Part shown: positions 17,967-26,923 of the stretch, piece after piece
How the letters are laid out: each line of letters begins with the position of its first letter
How positions within the stretch are numbered: the first letter of the stretch is position 1
DNA from: Bacillota bacterium
GTDB taxonomy: Bacteria > Bacillota > Clostridia > Oscillospirales > Oscillospiraceae
Direction of reading: 5' to 3'
DNA length: 64,000 nucleotides
Assembly: GCA_023459875.1 (NCBI GenBank)
Contig: JAEWRY010000024.1
Span: 186,001 to 250,000, forward strand
The notes under the pieces: generated by a model
Databases searched by the model: none
What the model was told of the DNA's origin: nothing
What the model saw: only the letters and a program-made list of their open reading frames with translations
Program-made: the position numbers and the translations under genes

Positions 17967-19442
17967 ATGTCCAACAATGAGTTTAACGGGAGATTTGCCG
18001 GTCAGGGACTCACATTCGATGATGTGCTCCTTGTTCCTGCAGAGAGCAATGTGCTGCCTGCCGAGGTGGAGCTTACCACCTGGCTCACAAAAAAAATCAA
18101 ACTGAATATCCCCCTTATGAGCGCCGCCATGGACACCGTCACCGAGGTACGCATGGCCATCGCCATCGCCCGGGAGGGGGGAATCGGCATTGTTCACAAG
18201 AATATGAGTATCGGTGCCCAGGCCGAACAGGTGGACATGGTCAAGCGCAGTGAAAACGGCGTCATCACCAACCCCTTTTGGCTCGGTCCAGGCCACACCT
18301 TGGCGGAAGCCGACGAGCTGATGGCGAAGTACCGGATTTCGGGCGTGCCGATTTGCGACAACGGAAAGCTCATCGGCATCATCACCAACCGAGATATGAA
18401 ATTTGAGACCGACATGACCCAGCTCATCGACAACGTGATGACCAAGGAGCACCTGGTCACCGCGCCCGAGGGTACCACGCTGGAGCAGGCCAAGGAGATT
18501 CTCCGCCGCCACAAGGTGGAAAAGCTGCCTATCGTGGATGATAATTTCCGCCTGAAGGGTCTCATAACCATCAAGGACATTGAGAAAGCGCGGGAATACC
18601 CCAACTCGGCCAGAGACGAAAAGGGACGCCTGCTGGTGGGCGCCGCCATCGGCGTGACCTCCGACGTGCTGGACCGCACTGCCGCCCTGGTGGAAGCGGG
18701 CGCCGACGTGCTCGTGCTGGACTCCGCCCACGGGCACTCCAAAAACATCCTGGACTGCGTGAAGAGGATCAAGTCCCTCTACCCCGACGTGCAGCTGATT
18801 GCCGGCAACGTGGCCACCGCCGACGGGACCCGCGCCCTCATCGAGGCTGGCGCCGACTGCGTGAAGATCGGCATCGGGCCGGGTTCTATCTGTACCACCC
18901 GCGTGGTGGCCGGAATCGGCGTGCCCCAGATTACCGCCGTGTATGATTCGGCCAAGGCCGCAGCAGAATATGGTATTCCGGTCATAGCCGACGGCGGCGT
19001 CAAATACTCCGGCGACATTGTGAAGGCCATCGCCGCGGGCGGCAGCGTGGTCATGCTGGGCTCCCTGCTCGCCGGGTGCGAGGAAAGTCCCGGTGAGACG
19101 GAGGTCTTCCAGGGCCGTAAATTCAAGGTATACCGCGGGATGGGTTCCCTGGGCGCTATGAGCAAGGGTTCCAAGGACCGCTATTTCCAGGAGGACAATA
19201 AAAAGCTGGTGCCGGAAGGCGTGGAGGGCCGCGTCCCCTACAAGGGATTCGTTTCCGAGACCATCTATCAGCTCGTGGGCGGACTGCGCTCCGGTATGGG
19301 ATACTGCGGCTGTAATAATATCGGCGAGCTGCAGCACAACAGCAAATTTATTCACATCACCGCCGCCGGCCTCCGGGAGAGTCATCCCCACGACATCTAT
19401 ATCACCAAGGAAGCCCCCAACTACACGCTCAATCCCCAGTAA
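17967..19442 (+). CDS. guaB: Inosine-5'-monophosphate dehydrogenase
   Basis: Oxidises IMP to XMP with NAD, the committed step of guanine nucleotide synthesis. The 491 residues include the barrel start LTFDDVLLVPAES, two CBS domains at about 95-210 (VMTKEHLVTAPEG, HKVEKLPIVDD), the catalytic-Cys loop GPGSICTTRVVAGIG near residue 307, the DGGVKYSGD phosphate site and the flap YRGMGSLGAM. The ATG lies 7 bases after GGGAG; earlier in-frame codons lie in the thioesterase gene. Confidence 0.97.
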   Translation: MSNNEFNGRFAGQGLTFDDVLLVPAESNVLPAEVELTTWLTKKIKLNIPLMSAAMDTVTEVRMAIAIAREGGIGIVHKNMSIGAQAEQVDMVKRSENGVITNPFWLGPGHTLAEADELMAKYRISGVPICDNGKLIGIITNRDMKFETDMTQLIDNVMTKEHLVTAPEGTTLEQAKEILRRHKVEKLPIVDDNFRLKGLITIKDIEKAREYPNSARDEKGRLLVGAAIGVTSDVLDRTAALVEAGADVLVLDSAHGHSKNILDCVKRIKSLYPDVQLIAGNVATADGTRALIEAGADCVKIGIGPGSICTTRVVAGIGVPQITAVYDSAKAAAEYGIPVIADGGVKYSGDIVKAIAAGGSVVMLGSLLAGCEESPGETEVFQGRKFKVYRGMGSLGAMSKGSKDRYFQEDNKKLVPEGVEGRVPYKGFVSETIYQLVGGLRSGMGYCGCNNIGELQHNSKFIHITAAGLRESHPHDIYITKEAPNYTLNPQ

Positions 19443-19448
19443 TCGGCA

Positions 19449-19484
19449 CAAAAAGGCCGCGCCGAGAACGGCGCGGCCTTTTTG
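19449..19484 (+). terminator. guaB terminator
   Basis: AAAAGGCCGCGCC and GGCGCGGCCTTTTT form a GC-rich stem with a GAGAAC loop followed by a T run. Confidence 0.92.
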
Positions 19485-19486
19485 AG

Positions 19487-19683
19487 GCTGTCGAAAAACC
19501 ATGTTTTTCGACAAAACGACAAGATGGAAGCGGCTCTGTGGAGCCGCACAAAGTGTGCCTAGCGGGAAGTGAATTCCCGCTAGGCACTGGTATTCAAACT
19601 TTTGCGGATTTCGGTCACGGAGCGCAACGCAAAATCCGCAAAAGCTTTTCGCCCGTGGCGAAAAGGACGAGGGACTTTTTCGG
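19487..19683 (+). repeat. About 197-bp hairpin-rich intergenic repeat, copy A
   Basis: Five hairpins follow one another: 19489-19513 (TGTCGAAAAA stem), 19530-19547 (GCGGCTC stem), 19556-19586 (TGCCTAGCGGGAA stem), 19599-19644 (CTTTTGCGGATTT stem) and 19645-19665 (CTTTTCGCC stem). The whole unit recurs at 31147-31344 in the same orientation with roughly 90% identity by eye. No coding frame is conserved between copies, so it looks like a non-autonomous repeat. Confidence 0.8.
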
Positions 19684-19694
19684 AAAGGAATTCA

Positions 19695-20456
19695 ATGAAA
19701 ATTGCAATCATTACAGGCGCTTCCTCCGGACTCGGATGGGCTTATGCCCAGGAACTTGACAGACGGGGAGAGGCGGACGAGATCTGGGCCGTTGCCCGCA
19801 GGGCGGACCGATTGGAGCAGCTGGCGCAGAAGCTGAACACACCTGTACGCCCCCTGGCGCTTGATCTGGCCGACCGGTCTGCGGTAGACATAATATCAGG
19901 CCTGCTAAAAAAGGAAAAGCCGCTGGTGACCACACTTATCAATGCGGCGGGCTTCGGTAAATTTGGCCGCTGGGACGATCTGACAGCGGAGGAGACCGAC
20001 GGCATGCTGGATGTAAACGTCCGTGCCCTGGTACACCTGACGGTGGCCGTACTGCCTTATATGCCAAGGGGAAGCCGCCTTCTCGAGGTGGCCTCCTGCG
20101 CCGCTTTTCAGCCCCTGCCAGATATGAATGTCTACGCGGCAACCAAGGCGTTTGTCTTAAATTACACCCGCGCCCTTCGCTGGGAGCTGCGGGGAAAGGG
20201 AATCAGGGTTACCGCCGTCTGCCCGGGATGGATCAGGACGGAGTTTTTTGAGGTTGCGGCGGACACGAAGAACGGGGGAGCCGTCTCCCGTTTTCTTCTG
20301 TCCGTTTCACCCCGGACCGTGGTCAAGTGGTCCCTGGCCGCCAACCATCTGAATCTTGCCGTTACCACCTGCGGCGTGCATAGCTTTATACAAAGGATCG
20401 GAACCAAGATCGCCCCAGCGTGGCTTACCATCGGATGCTGGAAACTGCTGCACTAA
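19695..20456 (+). CDS. Short-chain dehydrogenase/reductase
   Basis: A 253-residue SDR oxidoreductase. The N-terminal TGASSGLG binds the cofactor; NAAGFG is the family NAG motif; MNVYAATKAFVLNYTRALRWEL carries catalytic Tyr-x3-Lys, and CPGWIRTEFF follows. A C-terminal hydrophobic tail (AWLTIGCWKLL) may sit at the membrane. The ATG after AAAGGA is used. The gene stands between the hairpin repeat and a terminator, so it is monocistronic. Substrate not inferable. Confidence 0.88.
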   Translation: MKIAIITGASSGLGWAYAQELDRRGEADEIWAVARRADRLEQLAQKLNTPVRPLALDLADRSAVDIISGLLKKEKPLVTTLINAAGFGKFGRWDDLTAEETDGMLDVNVRALVHLTVAVLPYMPRGSRLLEVASCAAFQPLPDMNVYAATKAFVLNYTRALRWELRGKGIRVTAVCPGWIRTEFFEVAADTKNGGAVSRFLLSVSPRTVVKWSLAANHLNLAVTTCGVHSFIQRIGTKIAPAWLTIGCWKLLH

Positions 20457-20497
20457 AAGGACTTCCGAAAAGCTGACGCTTTTCGGAAGTCCTTTTA
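20455..20497 (+). terminator. Terminator after the short-chain dehydrogenase
   Basis: A nearly 20-bp perfect stem whose arms start AAAAGGACTTCCGAAAAGC, closed by a TGAC loop, ending in TTTTAT. The SDR stop codon forms its left edge. Confidence 0.88.
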
Positions 20498-20509
20498 TAA
20501 ACCTCGCAG

Positions 20510-20651
20510 AGTTTCCGCCGCGAACGGCGGAAATAAAGTCCAGTTAGTCATTTCCGGGGGCGTGTACCTCGGATATGACACACTACATGCGGGTAAGCGG
20601 TGAGCGTCCCGCATGTAAACTTTTGTCAAACAGCCAGCTGGCTTTTTGACA
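20510..20651. repeat. Palindromic intergenic mosaic between two convergent genes
   Basis: It holds a TTTCCGCC/GGCGGAAA hairpin (about 20511-20533, also at 28716), a TCATTTCCG palindrome (about 20549-20580) and a TACATGCGGG hairpin (20584-20617), both repeated in inverted orientation at 47488-47558, and finally TGTCAAA/TTTGACA (20624-20651). No coding frame is evident. Confidence 0.65.
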
Positions 20652-20656
20652 GGCTT

Positions 20657-21715
20657 TTATGAAGGGGATACTCTTCCGCTGTTGGCTTGAATGGAAAAGG
20701 TGTGAGAACCGTTCGTATCGGACATCGAAAATTTGCCGGAAGCTCCGCTGCTCTCCTCAATGCTGCCTTCCACAAAGGAGACCGACATTGTGCTGCGCTC
20801 CAGATGGACCCTTACCCGCTGCTCGCCGTTTTCCCGGTAAATGAGGGTGTAGAAATAATCGCTGCCCGATTCTGTGTCATGATAGGAGCACTGGTACCAG
20901 CGGTAAAGATAACCGTTGAGCGTGCAGATGTCCCCCTGGGCGGTGGGGCCGTTCTCATATTCCGCCAGATAAGCGTAGTAGGTGTCGCTGTTGTCATCGT
21001 CCCAGTAGCCCTCGTTGGGGCCTGAGAGAGTGCTCGCCTCCCAGTTGTAGATGTAATTTTCAAAACCCAGCCATTCCAGAGTGTTCTTGTCATACCGGTC
21101 GATGCACAGCGCAAGGCTCCTCTCGTCCCAGCCGACCAGATAGGCGCTCACATACTGCCCTTCCTTCTGGAAGAGGCTGATATTCGTGGGATAGCACAGA
21201 GAGGGAATTTTCATCAGCGTGGAGGCGTCGTAGGCAAGAATATCGTTGTCGGTGGCGGTGAAGACCACGTCGAAAAATTCCCCGATCCCGTGCAGCACCA
21301 CAGGATAGGCACAGGGGCTTTCCAGAATCAGGGAGTACTCGCCCGTGGCGGTATCAAAGGAATAGAGGCTGCTGGCGTATAAATTGTCCTGCGACATACC
21401 CTCGTCCCAGGAACCGGCATAAAGGACGTGGGGGAGATGCCGGGTGTCCTCCACCACGGAAAAGCTGTAACCAAGAATATCCGGCAGGGCGGTAAGAGCG
21501 CCGGCGTTCGGTGCGGGCGTCTCCGGGGCAGGGGATTGCGAAGAAGCGGGGGACACTGTTGCATCTGTGGGAGAAGAAGTGTGCGCGGAAGTCGGCTGGG
21601 CGCTGCTTATAGGAGTGCCCGACGGCGCGGGGGAATTCGTTACCGCGCCGCTGCAGCCTGAGGACACCTCAAGCAGCATGGCAAGAAGCAATGCCAAAGA
21701 CATACGGATTCTCAT
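20657..21715 (-). CDS. Putative lipoprotein of unknown function
   Basis: A 352-residue exported protein I cannot assign to a family. It has a signal peptide with a hydrophobic core (MSLALLLAMLLEV), a plausible lipobox ending at Cys21 (SSGC, not a perfect lipobox), then a Pro/Ser/Thr-rich linker at about residues 25-75. The globular part is rich in Tyr, Trp and Asp and may be a beta-propeller-like or repeat fold (repeated LYSFDTATGEY, ILAYDAST, LCIDRYDKNT). Anchoring by Lgt is expected. Single gene with its own short leader containing a CTGCCG/CGGCAG hairpin. Confidence 0.7.
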   Translation of the reverse strand: MRIRMSLALLLAMLLEVSSGCSGAVTNSPAPSGTPISSAQPTSAHTSSPTDATVSPASSQSPAPETPAPNAGALTALPDILGYSFSVVEDTRHLPHVLYAGSWDEGMSQDNLYASSLYSFDTATGEYSLILESPCAYPVVLHGIGEFFDVVFTATDNDILAYDASTLMKIPSLCYPTNISLFQKEGQYVSAYLVGWDERSLALCIDRYDKNTLEWLGFENYIYNWEASTLSGPNEGYWDDDNSDTYYAYLAEYENGPTAQGDICTLNGYLYRWYQCSYHDTESGSDYFYTLIYRENGEQRVRVHLERSTMSVSFVEGSIEESSGASGKFSMSDTNGSHTFSIQANSGRVSPS

Positions 21716-21820
21716 GGATACAACCTCTTTTTCTGCCGCATTCCGGCAGAGATAGAACGAAAATCAGCTAAAATTACGACGGGAAGTAAATATAAAATAA
21801 TCCGCCAAAAAACTACCTTA

Positions 21821-23038
21821 CTATTTTATGTCGCTTTTGTCAAACGGGTCACCGCAATTCGGGCAGAATTTCGGAAGCTTATCGGGATTTTCCGGTTCCC
21901 AGCCGCATTTGTCGCACCGGCAGGAAGTGCCGGAGGGCCTGGGCTTGCCGCACTCCGCGCAGAATTTACCCGTATTGCGCACTCCACATACGCACATCCA
22001 GCCGTTTGCCGCGGGAGCGTTCTGCAATTGGGTTCCGCCCATGGCGAACAGGTTCTGGGCATTGGCGCCGCCGGCGTTCTGGGCCATATTCATGCCCATG
22101 AAGGCCATGGCCGGACCGGCGTTGGGGTTGGCGGCGGCCGAGCGCATGGCATCGGCCTGGGCGCCCACCAGCGTGGCCGCGGCCATATTGGGATTGCGGA
22201 AAACAGAGTCCTTCTGGAGGTTCTTGAGCATGGCCTCGTCCTGCTCGTCGGCATTGAGAGAGCTGATGCCCAGAGAGACGATCTGGATGCCGCGCAGCTC
22301 CTTCCACTTCTGGGAGAGCACCTGGTTGAGGGCGTCGGCCAGCTCCATAGTGTGGCCGGGCAGGGCGCTGTAGCGGATGCCCAGGGCGGAGATTCTGGCG
22401 AAGGCGGGCTGGAGGGCGGTCATAAGCTCGGTTCGGAGCTGAGAGTCGATCATGTCCCTGGTATAGCGCTCGGAGACGTTCCCACTCACGTTTGTGTAAA
22501 AGAGAATGGGGTTCACAATCCGATAGGAGTATTCTCCGAAGCAGCGGATGGAAATATCCATATCAAGTCCGATGTTGGTGTCCACCACCCGGAAGGGAAC
22601 GGCGTTGGGCGTACCGTATTTATTGCCCATAAGCTCCTTGGTGTTGATGAAATAGACCCGCTGGTCCTTTCCTGTGCCGCCGCCGAAGGAAAACCGCTTG
22701 CCGATATTGGCGAAGACATCGGAGATGCTCTTGCTCAGATCGCCGGTGAAAACGCTGGGCTCGCTGGAGATATCGTAGACATACTCGCCCGGATCGGCGC
22801 ACAGGTCAACCACCTGGCCCTGCTCCACGATGAGCATGCACTGGCCTTCATTAATAGCAATAATGGAGCCGTTTGAAATGATGTTCTCATCCCGCTTGTT
22901 GGAGGAACGCTTGCTTTTTCGGGAATCGCCCTTGGTCATGAGGACGCTTGAATCCATGGACTCACAGTAAAAATACTCCCGCCACTGATCGGCCAAAACG
23001 CCGCTGGCCGCGCCGAAGCCTGCTTTCAAAAGTCCCAC
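21821..23038 (-). CDS. SPFH-domain protein with C-terminal zinc ribbons (YdjI-like)
   Basis: A 405-residue membrane-associated scaffold. It starts MGLLKAGFGAASGVLADQWREYFYC, typical of the YdjI/virion-core-like SPFH group, with an SPFH fold to about residue 270, an Ala/Asn/Gly-rich stretch, then two zinc ribbons (CVCGVRNTGKFCAECG and CDKCGWEP...FCPNCG). It is the last gene of a three-gene unit whose order, TFIIB-like ribbon protein, TPM protein, SPFH protein, matches Bacillus ydjG-ydjH-ydjI, membrane-stress proteins that recruit PspA. No PspA homologue is encoded beside it. Confidence 0.85.
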   Translation of the reverse strand: MGLLKAGFGAASGVLADQWREYFYCESMDSSVLMTKGDSRKSKRSSNKRDENIISNGSIIAINEGQCMLIVEQGQVVDLCADPGEYVYDISSEPSVFTGDLSKSISDVFANIGKRFSFGGGTGKDQRVYFINTKELMGNKYGTPNAVPFRVVDTNIGLDMDISIRCFGEYSYRIVNPILFYTNVSGNVSERYTRDMIDSQLRTELMTALQPAFARISALGIRYSALPGHTMELADALNQVLSQKWKELRGIQIVSLGISSLNADEQDEAMLKNLQKDSVFRNPNMAAATLVGAQADAMRSAAANPNAGPAMAFMGMNMAQNAGGANAQNLFAMGGTQLQNAPAANGWMCVCGVRNTGKFCAECGKPRPSGTSCRCDKCGWEPENPDKLPKFCPNCGDPFDKSDIK

Positions 23039-23084
23039 GTTTGTGTTCTCCTTTCAAATATTGAAGAATGTTGTACGGTATAAG

Positions 23085-23969
23085 TCAGAATCTTCCGCTG
23101 CTGCCGCCGTGACTACGTCCGCTGCTGGAAATATGGACGCTGCTGCCGCCGCCGCCGTGCCCGCCGTTGCTGTTGGTCTGCCGCTTGACGCGGGAGGTGT
23201 GGCTGTATAAGAAGATATCCCGCTGCTCAAAAAGGTGGAAGCTGCCTTCCTTAAGGTATTCTCTCGCCTGCAGCTGGGGCCGTCTGCTTTTCATGCCGCT
23301 GCGCATGACCAGGACGATGACGAGGGACAGGATGAGTGAGCCGCCGGCGATGATGAGGATATTTCTCGTATTTTCGTCGTCCGAGCGCGTGTTTTGGGGC
23401 ACATAGGGCGTTACGTTTTGCTTGCTGCCGCCCGGGGTCGCCGGGGTTTTCACTTCAGAGGAAGGGGCGCTCTCCGCCTGCTTGATGTATGCTTCAGCGT
23501 CTTTGAGCAGCGTGGAGAGAGCCGCGAAGTAGTTTCCCGAGGAGAGGTCGCCGGACATGTCGTCCGCCATTTGATCCAGGCGGTAGTCGGTAAAGCAGGT
23601 GATCCCCTTGCCGTAGGTGGAGAAGGCGTATTCCCGCTCGCCCATATTGAGCAGGTAGAGCATTCCGTCGTCTCCGGTTCCGCAGCCGTAATCATTATAA
23701 TCGTAGAAATCGTCTGCGTACTCGGTGGTGGTCCTGCTGCCCGTATCGGGCATGGTGAGAATGACGATGTCAATGCTGTGGTTCTCCCGGATGGCGGAAA
23801 TCTGTTCGGCCAGGTCGGCCTCCTCCTTGTCGGTAAGGAGATCGGAATTGTCCACCACGTTTCCCTGATTGCCCTTGCCGATGAGAGAGTCGGCGTCGAA
23901 GGCCAGGGCGGGAGCGGCGAGCGTAACAAGCAGCAGGAGAGAAGCCAGGAAGGATGTTGTCTTTTTCAT
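23085..23969 (-). CDS. TPM-domain membrane protein (YgcG/YdjH-like)
   Basis: A 294-residue exported membrane protein. Signal peptide at 1-23 (SFLASLLLLVTLAAPALAF), a TPM domain at about 35-165 (VVDNSDLLTDKEEADLAEQI, IVILTMPDTG, DDGMLYLLNMGEREYAFSTYG), a linker, one transmembrane helix near 205-225 (ILIIAGGSLILSLVIVLVM), and a cytoplasmic tail ending in a Gly/Ser/His-rich stretch. Second gene of the ydjGHI-like unit, 12 bases after the ribbon gene. TPM proteins are thought to act in envelope stress or membrane protein turnover. Confidence 0.87.
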   Translation of the reverse strand: MKKTTSFLASLLLLVTLAAPALAFDADSLIGKGNQGNVVDNSDLLTDKEEADLAEQISAIRENHSIDIVILTMPDTGSRTTTEYADDFYDYNDYGCGTGDDGMLYLLNMGEREYAFSTYGKGITCFTDYRLDQMADDMSGDLSSGNYFAALSTLLKDAEAYIKQAESAPSSEVKTPATPGGSKQNVTPYVPQNTRSDDENTRNILIIAGGSLILSLVIVLVMRSGMKSRRPQLQAREYLKEGSFHLFEQRDIFLYSHTSRVKRQTNSNGGHGGGGSSVHISSSGRSHGGSSGRF

Positions 23970-23981
23970 CTCGTCACCTCC

Positions 23982-25055
23982 TCACAGATAGAAAACGCAG
24001 GATAAAATAGCCGCGAAGAGGGCCGTGAAGCCCAGGAAAAATCCGATGAGCCGTCCCGTGGAAACCGGAAGGTCCCCGATGAACTTGCCCGTCTGGCCGT
24101 TCATGGCAAAGGTATAGGTCTTATCCCGGTAAACGGTGTTCAGCATCCAGACGGGGAGAAGGGCGTAGCTGATTTTGCCGCCTTCGATTCTTATGTTGCT
24201 GTCTGTGGGATTCACGGTCATGTAACCTCTGACGGTGTCTCTGAGAAGGGATTCCAGGCTGTTTTTCACTCGCCCGTTGACCCTGGGTTTGCTCTCTTCC
24301 GAATTCACATCGTATTTATCGGCGAGATAACCGGAGAGAAAAGCGGTCTGGAAGTCCACGGCCTGGCTGTAATCAAAGGGCTCGATGGACTCCATCAGAT
24401 CGTCGTCCATCTTTTTCGATCCGTCCTCCGGCACCATCTGGAAATCGGCGCTGCCCGAGCGAAAGATGCTGTAGAAATCGGTTTTGGTGTAATTGTACTG
24501 GCTGTCGCTCCACGACATGGTACGCGTGGCGCTGAAGCTTGCGTCTCCTTTGGCGCCGCAGTCAAAGAGCCAGAAGGGAACGTACACGCCGCTGATGCTC
24601 TCGATGCGGTTTTTGTCCCGGAAGAACCTGGGGAGCAGGGGCTTGTGGCTGCAATGCCTGAGAAGCGCGGCCTTGGCGGCCTCCTTATCCAGCTTGAAGG
24701 GGATGACGAGATCGGGCCGGAAGGCGCCGGAGAGGTTGGAGGTGATGACGGTGGCGTTCCCGCAATACGGGCACGAGGTTGCTGCGGTGGTTTCTTCGCA
24801 TATGATTTCGCCGCCGCAGGAGGGACACTTGCGCTCCACCATGCCCTGCTTTTCCTCGCTCTGGAACTCCTTGGTTTTATAGTCTTCCCACTGATAGTCG
24901 TCGGAAGGTTTCGTGCGGTTCCGGCACTCTTCATACTGCTCTACCGTTTCGGTCGGAAAATGGTTTCCACAGTACTCGCAGGCCATATCCTGGGTGCCGC
25001 TGTCAAAGGTCAGCGGAGCTCCGCAGTTCGGACATTTGTAGTTCATGGAATTCAT
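23982..25055 (-). CDS. Zinc-ribbon membrane protein (YdjG-like)
   Basis: A 357-residue protein with two N-terminal TFIIB-type ribbons: YKCPNCGAPL...CEYCGNHF and KCPSCGGEIIC...CPYCGNATV, then a long conserved globular part (PDLVIPFKLDKEAAKAAL, VYVPFWLFDC) and a C-terminal transmembrane segment (LIGFFLGFTALFAAILSCVFYL). The ATG at 25055 is preferred over an upstream TTG because GAGGTG sits 5-6 bases before it. First gene of the ydjGHI-like unit. Older annotations sometimes call such proteins PriA-like, which the domain order does not support. Confidence 0.83.
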   Translation of the reverse strand: MNSMNYKCPNCGAPLTFDSGTQDMACEYCGNHFPTETVEQYEECRNRTKPSDDYQWEDYKTKEFQSEEKQGMVERKCPSCGGEIICEETTAATSCPYCGNATVITSNLSGAFRPDLVIPFKLDKEAAKAALLRHCSHKPLLPRFFRDKNRIESISGVYVPFWLFDCGAKGDASFSATRTMSWSDSQYNYTKTDFYSIFRSGSADFQMVPEDGSKKMDDDLMESIEPFDYSQAVDFQTAFLSGYLADKYDVNSEESKPRVNGRVKNSLESLLRDTVRGYMTVNPTDSNIRIEGGKISYALLPVWMLNTVYRDKTYTFAMNGQTGKFIGDLPVSTGRLIGFFLGFTALFAAILSCVFYL

Positions 25056-25146
25056 AACGGAACACCTCAAAAATATTTTTCCGGAAGCGGTTTTTGGAAT
25101 GGGTTAGATTAAAAAACTTTCATGCTCACTCATTTCAATTCTTAAT

Positions 25147-25175
25147 ATTATACAACAATTCATTCCCCGCGTCCA
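25147..25175 (-). promoter_or_regulatory. Promoter of the ydjGHI-like operon
   Basis: On the minus strand TGGACG (25170-25175) and TATAAT (25147-25152) are 17 bases apart, about 90 bases before the first gene. Confidence 0.6.
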
Positions 25176-25234
25176 GCACCGAAAAAGAGTTCTTTCACCG
25201 CATAGCGCCGCTCCAACCCGGTTATATTGAAAGC

Positions 25235-25278
25235 GCGGGCGTCAGGTCCTTAAGTGGGACCCAACCGCCCGCGTTCTC
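25235..25278. terminator. GC-rich hairpin after the small minus-strand gene
   Basis: GCGGGCG pairs with CGCCCGC, with an inner GGTCC/GGGACC stem. It sits just past the stop of the small minus-strand frame; the T run is weak, so termination is uncertain. Confidence 0.4.
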
Positions 25279-25290
25279 ATTGCGGCGCGC

Positions 25291-25428
25291 TTATTTTCCG
25301 CGCGTTTCGGATGTGTGGGTTCTTTCCGTCAAGAGTTGTGAGAGAATGCGCTTGAGTTCGCTGTTATGGTAGTCGGGGGGAAGGCCCTTTTCCTCACGCT
25401 TGCCGTTAACGCCCCTGGTGATCATCAT
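25291..25428 (-). CDS. Small basic protein divergent from the serine recombinase
   Basis: A possible 45-residue protein (begins MMITRGVNGKREEKG, then an amphipathic SELKRILSQLL helix). The internal ATG at 25428 is used because AAAGGA stands about 9 bases before it; the ATG at 25440 is too close. A TATACT -10 lies just upstream. I do not recognise a family. Its position, divergent from a large serine recombinase, its size and charge would fit a recombination directionality factor, which is only inference. It could also be a chance frame. Confidence 0.35.
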   Translation of the reverse strand: MMITRGVNGKREEKGLPPDYHNSELKRILSQLLTERTHTSETRGK

Positions 25429-25510
25429 CTGCGTACACATCCTTTCGGGTAGAGTATACCCGGTTTGCACGGTAGGAACACACAAACAACTTGATTTTTG
25501 GGAGGGGACC

Positions 25511-26923
25511 ATGGCAAAGAAATCTAAAATGATGCAAATCATGAAGGACGACGGGCGCAGGCAGGTTATCGCGCTCTACGCCAGAGTCTCCACCGACAGG
25601 CAGGCGGAGGAAGGCTACTCGCTGGAAATCCAGCGGGAGCGGCTCACCGCCTACGCCCGCTCCCTCTACGACGCCGACGCCGAGCTGAGATTCTACGTGG
25701 ACGACGGCTTCAGCGGCGGGAATCTGGAGCGGCCGGAAATTACACGGCTCATAGACGATGTAAAGAAAAAAGACATTACACATGTGATCGTGATGAAACT
25801 GGACCGGCTCAGCCGTTCCCAGAAGGATACCCTCTACCTCATCGAGGACGTCTTCCTGCCCCACAACACCGCCTTCGTCTCCATGCAGGAGAGCTTCGCC
25901 ACCGACACCCCCTTTGGCCGGGCCATGGTGGGCATTCTCTCCGTCTTCGCCCAGCTGGAACGGGAAAACATCTACGAGCGCACCAGGAGCGGCATGGCCA
26001 AGCGGGTGGAATCAGGCTACTGGCCAGGCGGCGGGCGCATCCCCTTCGGGTACGACTACTCGCCCGGGGAGGGTATTCTGGTCCCCAATGAGGATGCGGA
26101 TACCGTGCGTAAAGTTTATGAGCTTTACATTGAAGGATACTCGCTACAGACCATCGCCAACATGGTGGGTCTCAAATACGAGCGTCTTGCTTACCAGATC
26201 CTCACGCGCAAATCCAACACGGGGGTCATCACCTACAAGGGCGGGGAATATAAAGGGCGGCATCAGGCGATCGTATCCCCCGAGGTCTATGACCAGGCCA
26301 TGGCGGCGCTCTCCGAGCGCTCGTCCAAAAGACTGGTCTCAGCCACCGACCACCTGCTCACGGGCCTTGTTTACTGCGGGGTCTGTGGGGCCAGAATGCG
26401 GTATATGAGATGGGGAAAAGCGGGGTACAAGCTTTACTGCTACTCCCGCCAGTCCTCCAAGCCTTATCTGGTGCGGGACCCGGACTGCGCCAACGAGGGG
26501 GCTTGGGCCGACGAGGTGGAGGACGCCGTTCTCGCCGACGTATTTCTCGCCACCGAGCGGATCGAAGCGGACGAGCAGGAGGAACTGGTCTCTGGCGCGG
26601 TAACCGTGCTGCGGGACCAGCAGGAACTGGAGGAGAAGAAGCTTCGCCGTCTGTACCGGCTGTACAGCGAGGCGGGAGACGACCTGCTTCTCTCGGAAAT
26701 CGAAGAAATCAAGAAACGAAGGGACATGATAAAAGAAAAGCTGGAGCAGGAGGAGGCAAGGGGCCTCATCTCGCAGGGAATCAAAAGGGCGCGTCTGGAG
26801 GTGAAGAACCTGCGGGGTCTCTGGGACTATATGACGGTGAGGGACCGCCAGCGTGCCATACGCGCGGTTGTGGACCGGGTGACCGTAACCGAAAACGAGG
26901 TCCATATCGAGTACAAATTATGA
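25511..26923 (+). CDS. Large serine recombinase
   Basis: A 470-residue site-specific DNA recombinase. The N-terminal resolvase domain has ALYARVSTDRQ with catalytic Ser near residue 26, and MKLDRLSRSQKDTLYLIE with the conserved Arg pair; a recombinase domain follows (GGGRIPFGYDY, SNTGVITYKGGEYKG), then a zinc ribbon (GLVYCGVCGARM...CANEGAW) and a coiled coil at about 370-430. This is the SpoIVCA / phage-integrase class. The ATG follows GGAGGGG. It stops 24 bases before the sigG fragment, so it lies at the end of a putative element interrupting sigG. No other mobile genes accompany it in the window. Confidence 0.93.
   Translation: MAKKSKMMQIMKDDGRRQVIALYARVSTDRQAEEGYSLEIQRERLTAYARSLYDADAELRFYVDDGFSGGNLERPEITRLIDDVKKKDITHVIVMKLDRLSRSQKDTLYLIEDVFLPHNTAFVSMQESFATDTPFGRAMVGILSVFAQLERENIYERTRSGMAKRVESGYWPGGGRIPFGYDYSPGEGILVPNEDADTVRKVYELYIEGYSLQTIANMVGLKYERLAYQILTRKSNTGVITYKGGEYKGRHQAIVSPEVYDQAMAALSERSSKRLVSATDHLLTGLVYCGVCGARMRYMRWGKAGYKLYCYSRQSSKPYLVRDPDCANEGAWADEVEDAVLADVFLATERIEADEQEELVSGAVTVLRDQQELEEKKLRRLYRLYSEAGDDLLLSEIEEIKKRRDMIKEKLEQEEARGLISQGIKRARLEVKNLRGLWDYMTVRDRQRAIRAVVDRVTVTENEVHIEYKL

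Noticed and set aside
17928..19514. Long open frame on the minus strand opposite guaB
   Set aside because: Exactly antisense to a highly conserved gene; its composition (His, Gly, Val rich) is typical of an antisense frame.
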